A stretch of 64,000 nucleotides of DNA from Actinoplanes oblitus (GCF_030252345.1 NZ_CP126980.1:9743501-9807500), one strand, 5' to 3'; counted from the first letter of the stretch, positions 14,625 to 24,024 are shown. Notes: a model not told the origin generated them from the letters alone. A program made the numbers and translations.

Positions 14625-16056
14625 TGGCCATATCGACGAAGCGGGACAGGTGCAGCTGCGCGGCCACGGTGATCGTGTCGGTGGGGCCGTTACGGTGCTT
14701 GGCCACGATGAAGTCGGCCTCGCCGGCGCGCGGTGACTCCTTGTCGTAGTAGTCGTCGCGGTGCAGCAGGATCACCACGTCGGCGTCCTGCTCGATGGAG
14801 CCGGACTCACGCAGGTCGGAGAGCTGAGGGCGCTTGTCGGTGCGCTGCTCGGGGCCACGGTTCAGCTGGCTGACGCCGATCACCGGGCACTCGATCTCCT
14901 TGGCCAGCAGCTTGAGACCACGGGAGAGCTCGGAGACCTCCTGCTGGCGGCTCTCGGTCTTTTTCGGCGAGGACATCAGCTGGAGATAGTCGATGACCAG
15001 CATCTTGAGGTTGTGCCGCTGCTTGAGCCGGCGCGCCTTGGCCCGGATCTCCATGAGGTTCATGTTGGGCGTGTCGTCGACGAAGATCGGCGCCTCGCTG
15101 ATCTCACCCATCCGCCGGGCCAGTTTGGTCCAGTCGTCGTCGGAGAGCTGGCCGGATCGGAGGGTGTGCAGCGGCACCCGCGCCTCGGCGGAGAGCAGCC
15201 GCATCACCATCTCGATCTTGCTCATTTCCAGCGAGAAGATGGCGCTGGCGCAGCCGTGCCGGATCGCCGCGTTACGCGCGAAGTCCATGCTGGCTGTCGA
15301 CTTGCCGAGACCGGGACGCCCGGCCACGATGATCAGCTGGCCGGGGTGCAGACCGTTGAGCAGGCGGTCGAGATCCTGGAAGCCGGTGGGGACGCCCTGC
15401 ATCACGCCGCCGGACGCGCCGACCGCCTCGATCTCGTCGAGGGTCGGCTGGAGCATGTCGCCGAGGGCGGCGAAGTCCTCGCTGACCCGTTTCTCGGTGA
15501 TCTCGTAGATCGTCTGCTGCGCCCGGTCGACGATGTCGTCGACGTCACCACCGGCGTTGCCGTTGGCGTTGTAGCCCAGCTGCACGATCTTGGTGCCGGC
15601 CTCGACCAGCCGGCGCAGGATGGCCCGGTCGGCGACGATGCGCGCGTAGTAGGAGGCGTTGGCGGCGGTCGGCACACTCTCGATGAGCGTGTGGAGATAG
15701 GGCACACCGCCGACTCGCTGCAGGTCGCCGCTGTCGGCCAGGGCCGCCGCCACGGTCAGCGCGTCGGCCGGCTCACCGCGCCCGTAGAGGTCGAGGATGA
15801 CGTCGAAGATGGTGCCGTGGATCGGCCGGTAGAAGTCGTGGGTCTTGAGGATCTCGACCACGTCGGCGATCGCGTCCTTGGAGAGCAGCATGCCGCCCAG
15901 CACGCCCTGCTCCGCGGCGACGTCCTGCGGGGGCGCCTTGTCATAGGAACTGCCGCCCGGCGCGCCACCGCCGCGGGACGGACCGCCGCTCGGGGGTCCC
16001 CCGGACGGCTGAGAAGAGGGACGTGGATCCGGCCGTGCGTCGTCGGTGATCGACAC
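14620..16056 (-). CDS. dnaB: replicative DNA helicase DnaB
   Basis: 478 residues. DnaB is the hexameric 5'-3' replication-fork helicase. After a Pro/Gly/Ser-rich tail (1-42) comes the N-terminal domain (PPQDVAAEQGVLGGMLLSKDAI onward), the linker helix, and the RecA-like domain with Walker A GRPGLGKS at 246-253, Walker B MLVIDYLQLM, and the arginine-finger/H4 region VIGVSQLNRG...LSDLRESGSIEQDADVV. No intein is present. The C-terminus HLSRFVDMAI is intact even though an IS abuts the stop codon. The start is preceded by a purine-rich GGGGGGAT tract. rpsF-ssb-rpsR-rplI lies upstream on the same strand, the usual actinobacterial neighbourhood. Confidence 0.97.
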   Translation of the reverse strand: MSITDDARPDPRPSSQPSGGPPSGGPSRGGGAPGGSSYDKAPPQDVAAEQGVLGGMLLSKDAIADVVEILKTHDFYRPIHGTIFDVILDLYGRGEPADALTVAAALADSGDLQRVGGVPYLHTLIESVPTAANASYYARIVADRAILRRLVEAGTKIVQLGYNANGNAGGDVDDIVDRAQQTIYEITEKRVSEDFAALGDMLQPTLDEIEAVGASGGVMQGVPTGFQDLDRLLNGLHPGQLIIVAGRPGLGKSTASMDFARNAAIRHGCASAIFSLEMSKIEMVMRLLSAEARVPLHTLRSGQLSDDDWTKLARRMGEISEAPIFVDDTPNMNLMEIRAKARRLKQRHNLKMLVIDYLQLMSSPKKTESRQQEVSELSRGLKLLAKEIECPVIGVSQLNRGPEQRTDKRPQLSDLRESGSIEQDADVVILLHRDDYYDKESPRAGEADFIVAKHRNGPTDTITVAAQLHLSRFVDMAI

Positions 16057-16468
16057 CGGGACATCCCCCCCAAACTGACCATGCCGACAGGACGAGCGAA
16101 CAACCCTCGTACGACTCCTTCGGCCGGTCAGTGCCCGACTTCAGCAGAACCGGTCGATCAGAGGGCGGGACCACTGTACGAACCCGGCCGCCACCAGCCC
16201 AACTGCATCGGTGGACGAGTCTTGGGACAACCTGTGGACAGGACCCTCCCACTCTGTGGGTAGCCCTGTGCACACCATGTGGACAACTCTTGGGGAAAGA
16301 GCCTCAGCAGGAGTTTTCCGGGTTCTTCCTGTGGAGGGCAGAAAAGCTGATGGATCTGCGAAAATACCGGGTCGGGTGAGCAAGCCATCGCTGTCAGGCG
16401 TTGCGGTTCCGTCTCCGGCACGTCACCCTTTTCAGGTGGACCAACGGGAGTGGGACTACGGCGCCCGC
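16057..16468. other. intergenic region upstream of dnaB with DnaA-box-like sites
   Basis: 412 nt between the divergent dnaB and Trp-rich genes. TGTGGACAA at 16278-16286 is a perfect reverse copy of the actinobacterial DnaA box TTGTCCACA; TGTGGACAG at 16233-16241 is one mismatch away. The dnaB promoter must lie here, so DnaA could regulate it. The first part can also be read as an N-terminal extension of the Trp-rich protein. Confidence 0.5.
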
Positions 16469-19400
16469 ATGTCGCGCGAGAGGCGCGCTGCGGAGGCTTG
16501 GCCCATTGCCGAGCAGGAAAGGGACGAATCGGAATCCCGGTGGTCGTCGCTGACCGACACCGGCAGCATGACCCCGAGTCCCGAGGCGCTCACCTGGCAG
16601 CGCCGGGCGGACGCCTGGGCACAGCAGGGCGGCGAGGTCGAGCCGTACTCCGGCGGTGGCGGCCAGGAGGTCGAGCCGGCGAACCGCTGGTCCGACGTCG
16701 CCTCGACGGGCCGGCCCACGTTCCCGGCCGACGGCACCGGCTGGCGCACCCAGACCTCGGAGTGGCGGGCCACCGGCGCGCGCTGGCGGCAGACCACCGA
16801 GTGGCGCTCGTCCACCGGGTCGCACGTCTGGCGCTCCACCACCGAGGCCTGGCAGTCGGAGAACGAGGGCGACGCCACGCCGAACCGCCCGACCATCTCC
16901 GGCACCGCCTGGCCGACCCCCGAGCAGGAGAGCGCAGCGGCCGCCCGGGAGAGCTGGTCCGAGACGCCGTCGTGGCGGCGCGCGGCGGACACCGGCCGGG
17001 CCGCGACCACGCCGGTCGAGCAGACCTGGAGCAGCAGCTCCGGCACCCCGTCCTGGCAGCAGCCGTCCGCGCAGACGCCGTCCTGGCAGCAACCGGCCCC
17101 GACGCCGTCCTGGCAGCAGCCGTCCAGCCAGACACCCTCCTGGCAGCAACCAGCCTCGACGCCGGCCTGGCAGCAGCCGTCCAGCCAGACGCCGTCCTGG
17201 CAGCGGCCCGCCACCGACTCCTGGTCGTCCGCCGCGTCGACGAGCGGTTCGTGGAGCGCCGAGCGCCGCGGCGCCCCGGGGGAGAACACCACCGACATCG
17301 GCGGCTGGGAGCAGCGCTCCGACGGTCCCGGCTGGCAGGCCGGTCCGCGGGACGACGGCCGGCACTTCGTCCGCGAGGACGACCGGGCCGCCTGGCAGCG
17401 TGGCGCGGAGACCGAGTGGTCCACCCGCCGCGGCCGGCGACGCGCTCCCGAGCCGGACACACAGCCGTCCGGCGGCAGCGGCTGGTCCACCACGTCCGAC
17501 ACCGACAACTGGGCCGGGCACACCGACACCGGCAGCATCGGGCTCTCCCCGACGTCGTCGATGCCCGACGCTGGCCCGCCGGCGCCCTCCTGGGGCGGCC
17601 GGTCCGCGCGCCGCGGCTATCCCGCGGAGCCGGAGGGACTTCCCGACGCCTACGGCGAGCGCAGCGGTCAGACCCCTATTCGGTACGGCGTACGCCCCGA
17701 GTCGTCCACACGCCTGTCCCGCCGAGCCGCGCCCGACGATGCGGCAGTGCCGCTCCGTGACGAGGGTGCCGCCGCCTCCGGTGGCCTGCCCGAGCGGCAG
17801 CGCGGGGCGAGCCAGTTCCGTGACGAGCCCGCACCCGGCCCGGCCGGCCTGCCCGAGCGGCAGCGCGGCGCCGGCCAGTTCGGTGCCGAGAGCGCCTCCG
17901 GTGGCCTGCCCGAGCAGCGGCAGCGCGGCGCCGGTCGCCGTGGCCAGCGGCCGCAGCGCTACAACGCGAACGCGACGAACTGGCGGGAGGACACCTCCTC
18001 CTGGGATGCCGAGCCGGACACCAGCAACTGGACCCGCGACCCGGACACCGGCCAGTGGAGCCGCGCCGAGGACGACCCGCGCGTGCTGGCCTGGCGTGCC
18101 GAGGCGGCCCGCCGCGAGCAGCTCAAGCAGGACGAGGAGCCGCAGCCCGAGCAGCCCGGCCCGACCGGTTGGAGCGGCAGCGGGCGGCGTGGCCGGCGTG
18201 CCGACGAGCCCACCGGGCCGATCGGCGGAGTGCCCGGCGGTCCGCTGCCCAGCAGCGGCATGCCGGACGGCCCACGTCCGCGCAGCGCCATGCCGGGATC
18301 CGCCGCGCCGCGCAGCGCCATGCCGGGCGGTACCTGGTCCACCGGTGGCGCGATGCCCGGACCGGCCACCCCGCGCAGTGCCATGCCGAGCCCTGGCGGT
18401 GCCCCGTGGAACGGCGCCGACCAGCCGGATCCGTACTCGTCCGGCCGCTTCCGCACCGACGCGTCCCGGTCCGGTGCCGCCGAGGCGTACGGAAATGACG
18501 TCAGTGGCCGGCGGCGTGCCGCCGAGCCGGAGCCGGATTCCTGGTCGGCCCGGCGGGCGGGCGGTCCAGCCGACGAGTACCCGACCGAGGGCTGGCGGCA
18601 GGGTCCGCTGCCCCCGCGCCAGGACCCGCCGCGCGAGTTGCCCGCCGGGCGTTCCGGTGGTTGGGCCGAGCCGGGTTACGCCGCCCCGCCGGCTCGTGAG
18701 CTGCCCGCCGGCCGGTCCTCGTGGCCGGACCCCGAGCGTGGTGTCCCCCGGCAGACCGGGTTCGGCTCCCTGCCGCCGGAGGACTCCGGCTGGTCGGAGC
18801 AGGATCGCGGCCCGCGGCGTACCGGCGAGCCCGGTTACGGCGGCCCGCGGCGTACCGGCGAGCCCGGCTACGGCTACGGCACGCCGGACGACGACGCCCG
18901 GGCCTGGTCCGAGCAGCGGCGGCCGAGCGGCGCCCGGGAACTGCCCGCGGCCCCGCAGCGGCGGGACGACGGCTATGGGCGTGACCCGCGCAAACCGGCT
19001 TACGGTGGCCAGCGCGAGCTGCCCAGCGGCCCGTCGTCCTGGTCCGATCAGGCCGGGACACCGGACTACGACGACGAGACGGATCGCTACGGCAATCCGC
19101 GGCGCCGCGACGACCGGGACGATCCGCCGTACGGTGGCGGAGGTGGTGCCCGTGGGCAGGCCGATTGGCGGACACCGGGGCCACCCGGCGGGCCTTCCTG
19201 GAACGGTGGTTCCGGCCCGGCCAACGGGTGGACCGGCGCCGGGCCGGGCAACGGCGGTTATCGCCGCGGCACCCCAGATCCCGGTTACAGCAGCGGCGGC
19301 GCGCCGGACGGGGGCGGCTGGCGCGCCAGTGCCGACACAGACGCCCCCGGCGGTGACTGGCGTGCCGAGCTCAACGGCGGCACCCCCGGTAGTGCCGCAC

Positions 19401-20422
19401 CCGTCTCCGGCAGCGCCGGGTACCGCGCAGCAGCCACGCCCGGCGACTGGCGTCAGGAGCTGAACGGCGGCGGCGCCGCCACTCCCGGCGCCGCGCCGGT
19501 CTCCGGTTACCGGGCCGCCGCGACGCCGCCGGGTGACTGGCGTGCCGGCCTCACCGGCGGCGGTTCCCCGGCCGCGCCGGCGACCGCCGCGGTCCCGCCG
19601 GCGCCCGGTGCCGACTGGCGGGCCGAGCTCACCGGTGGCACCGCCGCACCCACCTCCGGCGCCGCGGGCTACCGCGCGGCCGCCACCGGCGACGACTGGC
19701 GCGCCGACGTGAGCGCGGCACCCACCTCGGGCGCCGCCCCGGCCGCCGGGAGCACCGGGTACCGCACGGCCGCTGCCGCGCCGGCCGCTGGCGACTGGCG
19801 TCGCGAGCTGACCACCGAGCCGGCCGACGGCGAGGCGCAGCGGTTCAGCACGTCGGACTTCCCGTCGTTCCGGCCGAGTGGCTCGGCCGCTGTCGCCGGC
19901 CGGGAGAACCTCGCGCTGAGCGCCACCTCGGTGATCACCGCACCGCCGGGTGCCGCGCCGGGCGAGGCCGAGGAGGACAGGTCGTGGCCGCCCCGGCGGG
20001 CTGCCGGCGGCGCGCTCTTCGAGAACACCGGCTCCTACGAGCGCCGGCCGGTCAGCAGCGGGGTGCCCTCCAGCCGGCCGAACGACCTGCTCAACCCGGA
20101 TGAGGACGAGGAGGAGGAGAGTTCCAGCAGTCCGCTGGCCGCCGTCGGCTACACGGTGGTCTGGTACGGCGTACCGGTGGTTCTCTTCGTCCTGGGCATG
20201 CTGCTGCTGAACACCGGCCAGCGTGCGCACGCGCTGCAAACGCTGGCCGACGCCGCCCCGGAGTTCGGCATCTCGCTGGCGCTGAGCATCGTCGTCGCGT
20301 TCGGCCTGCGCTTCGCCACGACGGCCTGGAAGTCGGCGAGCGTCGGGCTGGCCGCGGCGGTCGTCGGTGCCGGTCTCGCCACGGTCCTCAGCTCCGCGAT
20401 CACCGGCAACAGCCTCAGCTGA
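16469..20422 (+). CDS. giant Trp-rich disordered protein with C-terminal membrane segments
   Basis: About 1317 residues from the ATG at 16469; the frame is open from a GTG at 16211. Residues 1 to ~1215 are low complexity and probably disordered, full of regularly spaced Trp: TPSWQQP repeats (DNA 17043-17210), ELPAGRS and RRTGEPGYG repeats, and six DWR(A/Q/R)EL-type repeats separated by GYRAAAT spacers (19350-19815). The end (about 1225-1317) has three or four hydrophobic helices (VGYTVVWYGVPVVLFVLGMLLL and on), so it is membrane-anchored with a large, probably cytosolic tail. Codon third positions are G/C-rich in this frame, unlike an antisense shadow. No known family; function unknown. It is divergent from dnaB. 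Confidence 0.75.
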   Translation: MSRERRAAEAWPIAEQERDESESRWSSLTDTGSMTPSPEALTWQRRADAWAQQGGEVEPYSGGGGQEVEPANRWSDVASTGRPTFPADGTGWRTQTSEWRATGARWRQTTEWRSSTGSHVWRSTTEAWQSENEGDATPNRPTISGTAWPTPEQESAAAARESWSETPSWRRAADTGRAATTPVEQTWSSSSGTPSWQQPSAQTPSWQQPAPTPSWQQPSSQTPSWQQPASTPAWQQPSSQTPSWQRPATDSWSSAASTSGSWSAERRGAPGENTTDIGGWEQRSDGPGWQAGPRDDGRHFVREDDRAAWQRGAETEWSTRRGRRRAPEPDTQPSGGSGWSTTSDTDNWAGHTDTGSIGLSPTSSMPDAGPPAPSWGGRSARRGYPAEPEGLPDAYGERSGQTPIRYGVRPESSTRLSRRAAPDDAAVPLRDEGAAASGGLPERQRGASQFRDEPAPGPAGLPERQRGAGQFGAESASGGLPEQRQRGAGRRGQRPQRYNANATNWREDTSSWDAEPDTSNWTRDPDTGQWSRAEDDPRVLAWRAEAARREQLKQDEEPQPEQPGPTGWSGSGRRGRRADEPTGPIGGVPGGPLPSSGMPDGPRPRSAMPGSAAPRSAMPGGTWSTGGAMPGPATPRSAMPSPGGAPWNGADQPDPYSSGRFRTDASRSGAAEAYGNDVSGRRRAAEPEPDSWSARRAGGPADEYPTEGWRQGPLPPRQDPPRELPAGRSGGWAEPGYAAPPARELPAGRSSWPDPERGVPRQTGFGSLPPEDSGWSEQDRGPRRTGEPGYGGPRRTGEPGYGYGTPDDDARAWSEQRRPSGARELPAAPQRRDDGYGRDPRKPAYGGQRELPSGPSSWSDQAGTPDYDDETDRYGNPRRRDDRDDPPYGGGGGARGQADWRTPGPPGGPSWNGGSGPANGWTGAGPGNGGYRRGTPDPGYSSGGAPDGGGWRASADTDAPGGDWRAELNGGTPGSAAPVSGSAGYRAAATPGDWRQELNGGGAATPGAAPVSGYRAAATPPGDWRAGLTGGGSPAAPATAAVPPAPGADWRAELTGGTAAPTSGAAGYRAAATGDDWRADVSAAPTSGAAPAAGSTGYRTAAAAPAAGDWRRELTTEPADGEAQRFSTSDFPSFRPSGSAAVAGRENLALSATSVITAPPGAAPGEAEEDRSWPPRRAAGGALFENTGSYERRPVSSGVPSSRPNDLLNPDEDEEEESSSSPLAAVGYTVVWYGVPVVLFVLGMLLLNTGQRAHALQTLADAAPEFGISLALSIVVAFGLRFATTAWKSASVGLAAAVVGAGLATVLSSAITGNSLS

Positions 20423-21707
20423 CCCGGCGGAACAATCCGCGCCGCACGGCTCCCGGCGCCGGCCGCGTCCCTTGCCGGTCCGGGGTTGACGTCGCGGCCG
20501 ACGGTACGCCGGTCGGGAGGACGATCAGCAGGGCCAGCGAGCACAGCACCAGCAGATTGCGCAACAGGAAGTCGCGTGGGCCGGCGGTCGGCACGTCCTC
20601 CGCGCCCGGCCAGACGACGAACGAGACGACGCCCCAGACCAGCATCGCGTACAGCGCCGCCACCCCGGACCACAGCAGGACCCGGGGCCGGGCCGCCCAG
20701 CCACGCGCGTGCACGAGCAGCAGGATCATCGCCGGGATGAACCAGTAGATGTGATGTGGCCAGGTGATCGGGCTGACCAGCCCGGAGGTCAGGCCGACCA
20801 GGGTGACGCCCATCAGGTCGTTGCCGGCCCGGTGGGCCCGGACCGCCCGGTGGAGGCCGAAGATCGTCACGGCCAGGACCAGCCCGCCCCAGAGCAACGT
20901 GCTCGGCGGCGTGGGGGCGACCAGCCGGGCGAGCAGCCCTTTGACCGACTGGTTGCCGGTGTAGAACGCCTGCCCGACCCGGTCGCTGTCCCACAGCGCG
21001 CTGGTCCAGTAGAACCAGGACTCGCGGGGTGCGACCGCCGCGGCGATCAGCGTCGCGCCGACGGCCGCGGCGATCGAGACGCCGCACGCGCGCCAGCGCC
21101 GGGTGACCGCCAGATAGACGATGAAGATCGCCGGGATCAGCTTCATCGCCGCGGCCAGCCCGATCCCGATGCCCGCATATCCGCGGCGGCGGGGCAGCGC
21201 GTGACAGAAGTCGAACATGACCATGGCGACCAGCACCATGTTGATCTGGCCGAGCGTCAGGTTCTCCCGGATCGGCTCGATGATCAGCACCAGCGGGACC
21301 GTCACGGCGGTGAGCCACCAGGACGAACTCCGGGTCGCCGACGGCAGCGCCGACCGGAAGATCCAATAGGTGGTCGGGACCAGCAGACCGGCGGTCACCG
21401 CGGTGAAGATGACGGCGACCCAGCTGAACGGCAGCAGGACCATCGGCCACATGATCATCGCGGCGAGCGGGGTGTAGGTGAAGTAGAGGGCGCCCTGGAC
21501 CGCGTCGGGCCGGGCGTAGTCGTACAGATTCCGGCCCTCGGACCACCACGTCAGCGCGTCGTAGTAGATGTGCAGGTCGAAGAAGTGGTGGCGGAAGCCA
21601 TACCAGGCGTAGAAGAGAACGGCGAGTCCCAGCAGAGCCGAGCAGATCATCACGCGCCGGGCTGGCCCCGGAAAGGTGCGGCTGACGTTGTCGATGACTG
21701 CGCTCAT
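20415..21707 (-). CDS. GT87-family polyprenyl-phosphomannose-dependent mannosyltransferase
   Basis: 430 residues from the ATG at 21707; the longer open frame runs into the repeat region and is not coding-like. About ten transmembrane helices. The family hallmark is clear: FDLHIYYDALTWWSEGRNLYDY, then ALYFTYTPLAAMIMWPMVLLP, and later REN-x3-GQINMVLVAMV and GLAAAMKLIPA. GT87 enzymes transfer mannose from a polyprenyl carrier outside the membrane (PimE-type in mycobacteria). The stop overlaps the convergent Trp-rich gene by 8 nt. The acceptor is unknown; lipomannan-like glycolipid is a guess from the family. Confidence 0.85.
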   Translation of the reverse strand: MSAVIDNVSRTFPGPARRVMICSALLGLAVLFYAWYGFRHHFFDLHIYYDALTWWSEGRNLYDYARPDAVQGALYFTYTPLAAMIMWPMVLLPFSWVAVIFTAVTAGLLVPTTYWIFRSALPSATRSSSWWLTAVTVPLVLIIEPIRENLTLGQINMVLVAMVMFDFCHALPRRRGYAGIGIGLAAAMKLIPAIFIVYLAVTRRWRACGVSIAAAVGATLIAAAVAPRESWFYWTSALWDSDRVGQAFYTGNQSVKGLLARLVAPTPPSTLLWGGLVLAVTIFGLHRAVRAHRAGNDLMGVTLVGLTSGLVSPITWPHHIYWFIPAMILLLVHARGWAARPRVLLWSGVAALYAMLVWGVVSFVVWPGAEDVPTAGPRDFLLRNLLVLCSLALLIVLPTGVPSAATSTPDRQGTRPAPGAVRRGLFRRVS

Positions 21708-22098
21708 TCCCCGGCGGACTCGGAGCTGCCGCTGGCTCGGCTCCCGTGCCCGACCAGGGTAAGGGAATCCGTCGCGTGCCCGCGGACCCGGCATAAAGCC
21801 TCGTCGATGACGAGCATCACAAGAAGGCCCGGACCGTCCCCCACCGCAAGGTCCGCAAGGCCTGCGGCGCTTGACGGTACGCCACCAGGCGCGCTCCCGG
21901 CCCGTGAGCGTCGCCAGCACCTGCCCGTGCTCGGTCATGTGCGCCACCAACTGCACGCGGCGTGCCAGCGCCCGCCCATGACCAGGCATCTGCGCCACCA
22001 CCCGGCACCAAGCGTGCCAGCACCCGCCCGCAACCAGGCATCTGCGCCACCACCCCGCACGAAACGTGCCGGCACCCATGCGGACCGGGCGAAAGCAC
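21708..22098. other. intergenic region with 52-bp repeats
   Basis: Region between the GT87 start and the rplI terminator. Nothing coding-like is seen; most of the right half is the 52-bp tandem repeat. Confidence 0.5.
21908..22075. repeat. 52-bp tandem repeat, three copies
   Basis: Units begin at 21908, 21960 and 22012, with a truncated fourth from 22064. Copies two and three are nearly identical (GCGTGCCAG, CCCGCCC, ACCAGGCATCTGCGCCACCA); the first is diverged. Located 24 nt beyond the rplI terminator. Contiguous units without unique spacers rule out a CRISPR array. Confidence 0.85.
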
Positions 22099-22134
22099 GA
22101 ACGGCATGCCGGGTGTGAACCCGGCATGCCGTTC
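22099..22134 (-). terminator. terminator of the rpsF-ssb-rpsR-rplI operon
   Basis: Perfect 16-bp stem GAACGGCATGCCGGGT / ACCCGGCATGCCGTTC with a GTGA loop, 16 nt past the rplI stop. Very stable; no U-tract. Confidence 0.8.
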
Positions 22135-22149
22135 GCTGTGGTGCGAGCC

Positions 22150-22599
22150 TTACTTGGCGGCGACCACGTTCACCGGGAACGTGGCGGTCACCTCGGGGTG
22201 CAGCTTGACCTGGACGTTGTACGAGCCCGTGGTCTTGATGTGACCCGGCAGCTCGAGACGACGACGGTCCAGCGACGGACCACCGGCGGCCTTGACCGCG
22301 TCGACGATCTCGGCCGGGGTGATCGAGCCGAACAGGCGGCCACCGGTGCCGGAGCGCGCGCTCAGCGTCACCTTGAGGCCGGACAGCTGGCCCTTGACCT
22401 CGTTCGCCTGGCCCAGGTCGCGGATCTCACGGGCCTCGCGGGCCCGCTTGATGACGACGACCTGCTTCTCGGCGCCCTTGCTCCACCGGATCGCGAAGCC
22501 CTGCGGCAGGAGGTAGTTACGGCCGTAGCCGTTCTTCACCTCGACGATGTCGCCGGGGGTACCGAGGCCCGAAACCTCCTGGGTGAGGATGATCTTCAT
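22150..22599 (-). CDS. rplI: 50S ribosomal protein L9
   Basis: 149 residues, standard L9 length. The N-terminal domain [36 protein letters not shown] is the family signature, followed by the connecting helix and the C-terminal domain ([14 protein letters not shown]). L9 binds 23S rRNA near the L1 stalk. The ribosome-binding site GAGGAGG lies 8 nt before the ATG. Last gene of the operon. Confidence 0.98.
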   Translation of the reverse strand: MKIILTQEVSGLGTPGDIVEVKNGYGRNYLLPQGFAIRWSKGAEKQVVVIKRAREAREIRDLGQANEVKGQLSGLKVTLSARSGTGGRLFGSITPAEIVDAVKAAGGPSLDRRRLELPGHIKTTGSYNVQVKLHPEVTATFPVNVVAAK

Positions 22600-22613
22600 C
22601 TGGGTGATCCTCC

Positions 22614-22853
22614 TCAGCGCGCCGTCGCCGTGTACGGCAGGAGCGCCATCTCGCGGGCGTTCTTGACCGCGCGGGCGATCTGCCGCTGCTGCTGCGAGGT
22701 CACACCGGTGACGCGGCGGGCACGGATCTTGCCGCGGTCGGAGATGAACTTCCGCAGGAGCGCGGTGTCCTTGTAATCGATGTAGGTGATCCCGTCCTTG
22801 TCGAGCGGGTTCACCTTCTTCTTCGGCTTGCGAAGCGCCGCAGCCTTAGCCAT
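22614..22853 (-). CDS. rpsR: 30S ribosomal protein S18 (cysteine-free form)
   Basis: 79 residues from the ATG at 22853 ([13 protein letters not shown]). S18 binds the platform of the 30S subunit together with S6. The conserved core [26 protein letters not shown] and the tail [10 protein letters not shown] are present. The CxxC and later Cys that bind zinc in many actinobacterial S18 copies are absent (NPLDKDG and VTSQQQ instead), so this is a zinc-independent form. It sits in the main operon between ssb and rplI. Confidence 0.96.
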   Translation of the reverse strand: MAKAAALRKPKKKVNPLDKDGITYIDYKDTALLRKFISDRGKIRARRVTGVTSQQQRQIARAVKNAREMALLPYTATAR

Positions 22854-22888
22854 TGCTCTTACTCCTGAACTCAAGAAAGCCCGAGGGC

Positions 22889-23488
22889 TTAGAAGGGAGG
22901 CTCGTCGTCGAACGAGGAGTTGTTGCCACCGCCGGAACGGTTGCCGCCGCCGGACGGAGCAGCCGTGGCCCAGGGGTCTTCGAAGTCGTTGTTGCTCCGA
23001 CCGCCCCCGCCGCTGGACTGCTGCCGGTTGCCGCCACCGCCGCCACCGAAGTTGCCGCCGCCGCCACCACCGAAGTTGCCGCCACCACCGGAGGCGCCGA
23101 AGCCACCCCCGCCGCCGCCGGACCGGTTCATCCGCTGCACCTTCGCCGTGGCGTAGCGCAGCGACGGGCCGATCTCATCGACCTCGAGCTCGATGACGGT
23201 GCGCTTCTCTCCCTCTTTGGTGTCGTAGGTGCGCTGGCGCAGCCGGCCCTGCACGATCACCCGGGTGCCGCGGGTAAGCGACTCCGAGACGTGCTCGGCG
23301 GCGTCACGCCAGATGCTGCACGACAGGAAGAGTGGCTCGCCGTCCTTCCACTCGTTTGACTGCCGGTCCAGGGTCCGCGGCGTGGAGGCGATGCGGAACG
23401 AACAGACCGCCGCCCCCGACGCGGTGAAGCGGATCTCCGGGTCGTTGACCAAGTTGCCAACGACGGTGATTACGGTTTCTCCAGCCAT
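22889..23488 (-). CDS. ssb: single-stranded DNA-binding protein
   Basis: 199 residues. SSB coats single-stranded DNA at replication forks. The OB fold spans about 1-115 ([25 protein letters not shown]...[12 protein letters not shown]...[13 protein letters not shown]). A long Gly/Asn/Ser-rich linker (about 122-190) leads to the acidic tip DDEPPF, the docking peptide for partner proteins. The ATG has a GAGGAGAAG ribosome-binding site. It lies between rpsF and rpsR as in most actinobacteria. Confidence 0.97.
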   Translation of the reverse strand: MAGETVITVVGNLVNDPEIRFTASGAAVCSFRIASTPRTLDRQSNEWKDGEPLFLSCSIWRDAAEHVSESLTRGTRVIVQGRLRQRTYDTKEGEKRTVIELEVDEIGPSLRYATAKVQRMNRSGGGGGGFGASGGGGNFGGGGGGNFGGGGGGNRQQSSGGGGRSNNDFEDPWATAAPSGGGNRSGGGNNSSFDDEPPF

Positions 23489-23553
23489 GAAACTTCTCCT
23501 CGCCGCTCAAGTCGTCGATGCAAAGGGTCTCAGGACCCTCTGACAAAAACGCC

Positions 23554-23844
23554 TCAGCGGGTCTCGGGACGGATGACCTTGGTCCGCAGGATGGACTCGT
23601 TGAGCCGGAGCTGACGGTCCAGCTCGGCCACGGCCTCGGGCGTCGCCTGCAGGTCAACGACCGCGTAGATGCCTTCAGCCTTCTTGTTGATCTCGAACGA
23701 GAGCCGGCGACGGCCCCAGACGTCGAGCTTCTCCACCGAGCCACCCGCGGTCCTGATCACGTTCAGGTACTGGTCGAGCGACGGGGCGACGGTGCGCTCC
23801 TCGAGCGAAGGGTCGAGGATCACCATCAGTTCGTAATGACGCAA
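23554..23844 (-). CDS. rpsF: 30S ribosomal protein S6
   Basis: 96 residues. The start is a TTG at 23844, giving the family N-terminus [12 protein letters not shown]; it is set by the strong AGGAGGT sequence 7-8 nt upstream. Upstream in-frame codons do not resemble S6. The core [27 protein letters not shown] and [14 protein letters not shown] match S6. First gene of the operon rpsF-ssb-rpsR-rplI, so its rare start may limit expression of the set. Confidence 0.97.
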   Translation of the reverse strand: MRHYELMVILDPSLEERTVAPSLDQYLNVIRTAGGSVEKLDVWGRRRLSFEINKKAEGIYAVVDLQATPEAVAELDRQLRLNESILRTKVIRPETR

Positions 23845-24000
23845 GACATTCACCTCCTGTGGGCTATGCGGCCACGGTCTCTCCGTGGCAGGAGGTCTTG
23901 TGTCGAACGCAGAAGAAAGCCGTGGGAGAAGTGCGCCCCACGGCGGACAGTCTGCGAACCGAGCCAGCATACCCACCCCGGGTGCCCTGGCCCAAAACGA

Positions 24001-24024
24001 AGACCCCGTCCGTGGACGGGGTCT
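24001..24024 (-). terminator. hairpin between the 24.1-kb gene and rpsF
   Basis: AGACCCCGTCC and GGACGGGGTCT form an 11-bp inverted repeat with a 2-nt gap (effectively a tight loop). It lies 116 nt beyond the minus-strand stop at 24140 and upstream of the rpsF promoter region. Confidence 0.65.

Noticed and set aside
16394..20239. 1281-codon open frame on the minus strand
   Set aside because: Antisense to the Trp-rich protein gene; Arg/Gly/Ala/Pro-rich text without domains.
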